Assembly (NCBI RefSeq): GCF_007565055.1
Contig: NC_044566.1
Coordinates: 93,836,297-93,900,296, forward strand
DNA length: 64,000 nucleotides
Reading direction: 5' to 3'
Source: Rhinopithecus roxellana
Taxonomy: Eukaryota; Chordata; Mammalia; Primates; Cercopithecidae
Position numbers and translations under genes: made by a program. Each line of letters begins with the position of its first letter. Positions within the stretch are counted from its first letter, which is position 1. Below the pieces are notes generated by a model. It was not told the DNA's origin, ran no database searches, and saw nothing but the letters and a program-made list of their open reading frames with translations. Of the stretch, positions 58,426 through 64,000 are shown one piece after another.

Positions 58426-58562
58426 CGTGTGTGCGTGTGTGCATGTGTGCGTGTGCGTGTGCGTGTGTGCGTGTGTGCGTGTGTGCGTGTGCGCGTGTGC
58501 GTGTGTGCGTGTGTGCGTGTGTGCGTGTGCGTGTGTGCGTGTGCGCGTGTGCGTGTGTGCGT

Positions 58563-58595
<33 letters not shown>

Positions 58596-58719
58596 TGCGT
58601 GTGCGTGTGTGCGTGTGCATGTGTGCATGTGTGCGTGTGCATGTGTGCGTGTGCGTGTGTGCATGTGTGCGTGTGCATGTGTGCATGTGTGCGTGTGCAT
58701 GTGTGCATGTGTGCATGTT
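58186..58719. repeat. 534-bp alternating purine-pyrimidine (TG/CATG/CG) microsatellite
   Basis: A mixture of TG, CATG, CGTG and CGCG steps. I read strict purine-pyrimidine alternation throughout. Strict alternation forbids TAA, TAG and TGA on either strand, which explains why all six frames are open here. These frames are not genes. The tract lies inside the internal region of an ERV1 remnant. Confidence 0.95.
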
Positions 58720-58914
58720 TGTATTTGAAAGGCCTTCATGTTTTCCGGTTTTTTTGGTTTTTCTCTCCTAAGACATTGTCTTCTTTTTGAGCATAAGTTT
58801 TGTTTTTCTTTTTCTTCTCATTTGACTGAATTTTGTTTTCACCTATTTTTTTTTAACTAAAATAGTTATTGCAACAGAGGCTACTCTTAGGTTTTTAAGG
58901 AAGAGTATAGTTTA

Positions 58915-59340
58915 ATTTTTTTTTTTTTTGAGACTGAGTCTCACTTTGTCGCCTAGGCTGGAGTGCAGTGACACAACTCACTGCAAGTTCCACCTCCCAG
59001 GTTCAAGTGATTCTCCTGCCTCAGCCTCCGGGGTAGCTGGGACTACAGGCATGTGCCACCACACCCAGCTAATTTTTCGGGGTTTTTTTTTTTTTTTAGG
59101 CGGAGTCTTGGTCTGTCTCCCAGGCTGGAGTGCAGTGGCAGGATCTGGGCTCAGCCTCAGCCTCCCGAGTAGCTGGGACTGCAGGCGCCTGCCACTATGC
59201 CTGGCTGATTTTTTGTATTTTTAGTAGAGACGGGGTTTTACCGTGTTAGCCAGGATGGTCTTGATCTCCTGACCTTGTGATCCGCCTGCCTCGCCCTCCC
59301 AAAGTGCTGGAATTACAGGCGTGAGTCACTGTGCCCAGCC
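58915..59340 (-). mobile_element. Nested pair: Alu arm plus internally deleted Alu
   Basis: The outer copy (GAGACTGAGTCTCACTTTGT) stops after CAGCTAATTTTTCGG at ~59078. The inner copy (TTAGGCGGAGTCTTGGTCTG) lacks ~50 bp of its right arm and ends CACTGTGCCCAGCC. Confidence 0.9.
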
Positions 59341-59459
59341 CAAAAACTTTTATATAATCAAATTGTCATATTATTAAGTTTTGGTTTGCTTATGAAAAAA
59401 AAGGAGATAATTTTTTTTTTAAATTAAGGTTATTACATCCATGTATCTTCCTGTATGTA

Positions 59460-59759
59460 CTTTTTTTTTTTTTTTTGAGACGGAGTCTTGCTCCGTCACC
59501 CGGGCTGGAGTGCAGTGGCCGGATCTCAGCTCACCACAAGCTCTGCCTCCCGGGTTTATGCCATTCTCCTGCCTTAGCCTCCCAAGTAGCTGGGACTACA
59601 GGCGCCCGCCACCTCGCCTGGCTAGTTTTTTGTATTTTTTAGTGGAGACAGGGTTTCACCATGTTAGCCAGGATGGTCTCGATCTCCTGACCTCGTGATC
59701 CGCCCATCTCGGCCTCCCAAAGTGCTGGGATTACAGGCTTGAGTCACCGCGCCCGGCCG
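59460..59759 (-). mobile_element. AluY, Old World monkey (YR) type
   Basis: GAGACGGAGTCTTGCTCCGT with GTGGCCGGATCTCAGCTCAC. Ends CACCGCGCCCGGCC. Confidence 0.95.
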
Positions 59760-61130
59760 GGAAACTCCTGTATTTCTGATATACCTTAGTGTACATTATC
59801 AGTAATAGTCATAATTGTTGTTAAAATTATTGTGTGTCACAGAGGTAACACATTTCCTTGTCAATTGTGTTTTTTAACTATGGCTGCCTTAAAACTTTTT
59901 TTTTATCCACAGACAATTCTCTTGTTTTATCTTGTTTTAAACCCTCTTTAAAAGGTGGGTTTATAATCAGTTATAGGACTAACAGGTGCACTTAAATGCA
60001 GGTTTTTCTGATAACTTTGGAAATTGTGACATTGGAATACAGGAATAAACTTTCAGAACTCTCTTGGAGAGCTGGAATGTTCATGACTATCAAACAGAAC
60101 AGGAGTTAACTGAAGTAACTGAACCAATAGAAAACTAAAGTAATCTTTTTGACCTTTTTGCTTAAAACATTGCTAATACTTTGTTTTGTTTTTTAGAGTT
60201 ACGAAAAGCTATTTACAGCTTTTAACAATTGAGTAAAGTATACTGTTAATAAAATTTGGAGCATATTTGCTTCTATCTGGTTTCTCCAGAATTTGGAAAC
60301 TATTTGTGAGTATTCTTAATTTATGGCAATACAGTTATTTGCATAAGTGTCGTAAGAATCTGTTTTCTTTTGCAATAGGATACAATTGGAGAAATTGGTT
60401 ATTTTACCAAGGCTTTGACTGGAATGGTGTGCTTTCCTTTAAGGAATGAAACTTGACTTGTGGAGCCAATAAAACCTTTGGAAAAACTGGCCTCATATTT
60501 TGTGAACATAGTCCCTGTATAGGGTTTCTGACCTGTGTAAGTAAAGAACTCACTTTCTGACAGGCACAGAAGCCCCAGGTTTATGTTGGAACCTCAAGAG
60601 GAGAGGAAATTCACCCAACTCATAGATATTTGATGGCACAAATCTATGGCTGGGCTTGGCTTTTAAAAAGTGTTTTCTGCTATTCCTTCTATGGAAGAAA
60701 GTTCCATCAAAGCCAATTTAAAAGCTTATGTAAAAAATAATTATTCTTGCTGCACTATATAAAGATAATTAGGCCAAGTATAATAAAGCAAGCCAGTCCT
60801 ACCATGATTTGTCTTTAGTAAAAAAGGGAAACTGAAGAGAGAAAAATTATGTTTCAAAACTACAGTAGACCTGTTGTTAGATTCTAGTCTGCCTAATGTT
60901 TTTTTCAATTTTTATTATTTTCTACAGTTTGGACTGAATTCTGATTTTTCTTGGCTACAAGTCCTTAAAATAATGTTTTCAATTTCTTTTCCTTCTTTTT
61001 TTTTCCATTTTTCCTAATTTAGAGTCACTGAAAACTAAGCTGTGTTTTCTTAAAACCTTGTGAACTGAAGTCAGACAACTTGAACTTCAGAAGAAAATAA
61101 CAGCAACCTATTTACATACATAAGCCACTT

Positions 61131-61437
61131 TCTTTTTTTTTTTTTTTTGAGACGGAGTCTCGCTCTGTTGCCCAGGCTGGAGTGCGGTGGCCGGATCTCA
61201 GCTCACTGCAAGCTCCGCCTCCCGGGTTTACGCCATTCTCCTGCCTCAGCCTCCCGAGTAGCTGGGACTACAGGCACCCGCCACCTTGCCCGGCTAGTTT
61301 TTTTTTTTTGGTATTTTTTAGTAGAGACGGGGTTTCACTGTGTTAGCCAGGATGGTCTTGATCTCCTGACCTCATGATCCACCCGTCTCGGCCTCCCGAA
61401 GTGCTGGGATTACAGGCTTGAGCCACCGCACCCGGCC
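61131..61437 (-). mobile_element. AluY, Old World monkey (YR) type
   Basis: CATAAGCCACTTT on both sides. Contains GTGGCCGGATCTCAGCTCAC and a T9 expansion in the linker. Confidence 0.96.
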
Positions 61438-61635
61438 CATAAGCCACTTTTGTACTTGCCTACTAATGTATGGACTTCAGAGTAATGTGGCCTATATCCA
61501 TTTTTCCAAGATTATTCTTTTGTTTGTTGTTGTTTTTTCTCCCTTCCTCCCTGCTATTTTCTCTTCACAGAACATGAGACTTCACAACCTGCTAAAAATG
61601 AGCTTTTGGGACCTACCTATCTAGGAATAAACCAT

Positions 61636-62478
61636 CATAGCTATGAGAGATCAGATGAAGCCTGAGACCAGAGACTCATTTTTTTGTAAAATGCTTTCTC
61701 CAAAAGATTTCACAAAAGAAAAGTGGTGGGGGACGGGCACAGTGGCTCACACCTGTAATTTCAGCACTTTGGGAAGCCGAGATGTGTGGATCACCTGAAG
61801 TCAGGAGTTCGAGACCAGCCCGACCAACAAGGTGAAACTCCGTCTCTACTAAAAATACAAAAATTAGCCAGGCATGGTGGTGGGTACCCATAGTCCCAGG
61901 TACTCAGCAGGCTGAAACAAGAGAATTGCTTGAACCCGGGAGGCGGAGGTTGTAGTGAGCCGAGATCACGCCACTTCACTCCAGCCTGGGCGATGGAGCA
62001 AGACTCCATCTCAAAAACAAAAAAAAAGGGTGAGAAACGTGAAAGGAAAATCTCTTGGGACCCTAAAATCACTAAGGAAAACTCCAGCTAGAAACTGCTT
62101 AGGACAATCCTGCCTCCCATTCTATTCAAAGCAGCTCCTGTGCTCACTGAGATAGATGCATATCTCATTTGCCTCCTTTGGAAAGGCTCATCAGAAACTC
62201 CAAAGAATGCAACCCTTTGTGTCTCACCTGTCTGTTGCCTGGTCTTCCTGCCTTGGCTTCAAGTTGTCCTGCCTTTCCAGACTGAACCAATGTACTTCTT
62301 ATGTATATTGATTGATGTCTCATGTCTCCCTAAATGTAAAAAACCAAGCTGTCCCCCGACCACCTTGGGCACATGTCCTCAGGACTTCCTAAGCTGCATC
62401 ACGGGTGCATCCTCAACCTTGGCAAAATGAACTCTCTAAATTAACATCTGGCCTGCCCCAGACGTTCCAGGTTCACAT
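61636..62478 (+). mobile_element. ERV1 LTR (3' side), interrupted by an Alu
   Basis: This is the longer partner of the LTR at 57161-57548. The Alu at 61735-62030 splits it. The 3' half includes CTTAGGACAATCCTGCC and ends GGTTCACA near 62478. The exact 5' edge is uncertain. Confidence 0.6.
61735..62030 (+). mobile_element. Alu inserted in the 3' ERV1 LTR
   Basis: GGACGGGCACAGTGGCTCAC to ATCTCAAAAACAAAAAAAAG. Confidence 0.93.
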
Positions 62479-62723
62479 GAGTAACTCCTCTGCATGTCTT
62501 CTGCATTCAACAGACACCACTGAACAGGAATTCCCTGCGTCCCTCCTGCTGGGCAGGAAGCCAGATGCTAGGATTGCAGAGCTTCATGGGTGGATGTGCA
62601 TGGGACAAGTGTGAACACAGCAGGACAGAGCAGGAGAAGTAATGCTTTGACCTGCCCTTAGTCACTCCTCCTGGAAATGACGGAAAGAAGCATGTTAAGA
62701 ATTGGGAGAGGGCTGACCCCTCT

Positions 62724-63018
62724 CCCAATTGCTCATGCCTGTAATCCCAGCACTTTAGGAGGCCAACGTGGGCAGATTATTTGAGCCCAGGAGTTTGAGA
62801 CAACCCTGGGCAATATGGTGAAACCCCATCTCTACAAAAACTTTAAAAATCAGCTGGGCATGGTGGTGTGTGTGCCTGTGGTCCCAGCTACTCTGGAGGC
62901 TGAGGTGGGAGGATCACTTGAGCCCAGGTGGTGGAGGCTGCAGTGAGCCATGATCACACCACTGCACTCCAGCCTGGGTGACTGGGTGACTGAGCAAGAC
63001 CCTGTCTCTAAAAAATAT
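62724..63018 (+). mobile_element. Alu, 5'-truncated, old type
   Basis: Starts at TTGCTCATGCCTGTAATCC and ends CCTGTCTCTAAAAAATATT. Confidence 0.91.
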
Positions 63019-63337
63019 TGGGATAGGATATGAGCTCAGAGAGCTCAGAGCTGAGTTCCACAGGACATGGGAGTGGGTTGCACTCAAAAGAACCTGTGGA
63101 AACTTTGGAATTGAAGAGGAAAAAAGTGTTTTATCCTCTGAGGCTGACCAAAAGGAAATTGGCTGCAGAAATGTTTGTAGATTGTGGTGGGGGTGGGACA
63201 ATGTTTGAGGTCACCCATAACAGCTTCGATGTTCTGGATGAAACAAAAGACCAGCTCATTCTTCCTAGAATGAGGGGTCTTGGGCTAAACCCAGGGCCTG
63301 GCAAGGGCATTAGAGGTTTGAGATAGTGGCTAGGTGG
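63019..63337. other. Upstream intergenic, unassigned
   Basis: A 98-codon frame (63030-63326) is not recognised. It adjoins a MaLR LTR and may be part of an older repeat. Confidence 0.35.
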
Positions 63338-63675
63338 TTGTCTTAGCCCATTTTGTGCTGCTGTAACAGAATACCCGAGACTGGGTAATTTATAAAGACC
63401 AGAAATGCATTTTGCATTGTTGTGGAGGCTGGGAGGCCCAAGACAGAGGCACTGGCATCTGGTGAGGACTTTCTTGCGGTGTCCTCACTTGGCAGAAGAG
63501 CAGGAGAGAGTGAACCCCTTCCCACAGGCCCTTTTCATAAAGGCATCAATCCATTCATGAGGGTGGAGCCCCTGTGACCTAAACACTTCCCAAAAGGCAA
63601 CACCTCCCAACACTGCTGCATTAGGGATTAAGTTTCCAGCCCATGAATATGGGGGTACACATTCAGACCATAGCA
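63338..63675 (-). mobile_element. MaLR LTR (MST/MLT1 type), antisense
   Basis: The plus strand reads TCTTAGCCCATTTTGTGCTG, GAGACTGGGTAATTTATAAA, and ends CAGACCATAGCA, the inverse of a MaLR LTR starting TGCTATGGTCTGAATGTG. Confidence 0.8.
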
Positions 63676-63889
63676 GGATTACATCAGTTAGGGTTCCATC
63701 AGGAGACCAGCAGAAACACCAAGAATATGAAAAGAGAGAACTAAATACAAAGACTTATTAACTACGTATGACGTTAACCAGGTAACTGAAGGTGTAAGGA
63801 ATAACTCTGAGATATCACAGAGGAAGCAACTACCACCTCTTGGGCTGGGCAAACGGAGGGAAGCTGGTCCAATGATTAAAACCTTGAAA

Positions 63890-64000
63890 CCTGGCCAAGT
63901 GTGGTGGCTCATGCCTGTAATCCCAGCACTTTAGGAGGCCGAGGTGGGGGGTGGTGAATCACTTGAGGTCAGGAGTTTGAGACCAGCCTGGCCAACATGG
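63890..64000 (+). mobile_element. Alu cut by the window edge
   Basis: CTGGCCAAGTGTGGTGGCTC to GGCCAACATGG at the last base. Confidence 0.93.

Larger units (their letters stand above)
57549..61635 (+). mobile_element. Internal region of a non-coding ERV1 remnant
   Basis: The ~4.1 kb between the two related LTRs contains leader-like sequence, the long TG/CATG tract and four Alus (58918-59340 nested pair, 59460 and 61133). No gag, pol or env similarity can be recognised in any open frame. It is either a non-autonomous element or an internally deleted one. The rest (57570-58185, 58720-58915, 59760-61130) is AT-rich without recognisable coding content. Confidence 0.5.

Noticed and set aside
58144..58790. 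Six overlapping frames of 177-197 codons (Cys/Val/Met and His/Thr/Ala repeats)
   Set aside because: They are a direct result of alternating purine-pyrimidine DNA, which cannot contain stop codons. No protein is implied.

Overview
The window is primate nuclear DNA. Alu elements are very dense (about 47 copies), with L1, MIR, L2 and MaLR fossils between them, no compact ORF-dense gene layout, and coding exons with GT/AG splice sites. At least seven of the youngest Alus carry the variant 'GATCCGGCCACTGCACTCC' (as seen on their own sense strand). I associate this with the AluYR group of Old World monkeys, so a cercopithecid (macaque, baboon or guenon type) is more likely than human. That species call is inference.

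The one real protein-coding gene I recognise is UBAC2, on the minus strand. Its first four coding exons lie at 44310-44340, 5247-5374, 1155-1274 and 516-625, and the gene continues off the left edge. Phases and splice sites all agree: 31+128+120+110 nt join into 129 codons plus two bases. Intron 1 is about 38.9 kb and fills most of the window. Exon 1 lies in a CpG-rich promoter (about 43.86-45.13 kb) that contains a perfect NRF1-type palindrome. The right-hand third (45.1-64 kb) is upstream intergenic DNA or the start of a divergent non-coding transcript.

Two processed pseudogenes are present. A GAPDH copy (54835-55305, plus strand) is cut off at its 3' end. An H2AZ1 copy (28328-29944, plus strand) is bounded by a 15-bp target-site duplication. 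Inside the H2AZ1 copy, an 84-bp stretch running from the old stop codon into the 3'UTR has expanded into a 10-copy minisatellite (28793-29634). This is the most unusual structure in the window.

Region by region. 0.5-5.4 kb: UBAC2 exons 4-2. 5.75-8.7 kb: an antisense L1 broken by Alus. 9-27 kb: intron 1 with MaLR, L1M, MIR and L2 fossils. 28-30 kb: MADE1 hairpin and the H2AZ1 pseudogene minisatellite. 30-44 kb: Alus, MIR and L2 in lower-repeat intron. 44-45 kb: promoter. 48-54 kb: MER5A, a THE1 LTR, a MaLR LTR and a Tigger fragment. 57.1-62.5 kb: a non-coding ERV1 remnant with two related LTRs, which holds a 534-bp alternating purine-pyrimidine tract. Two short patches (6.62-6.68 kb and 53.06-53.12 kb) look like templated insertions copied from about 5 kb away. 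Family names come from memory of consensus sequences, not from a search.
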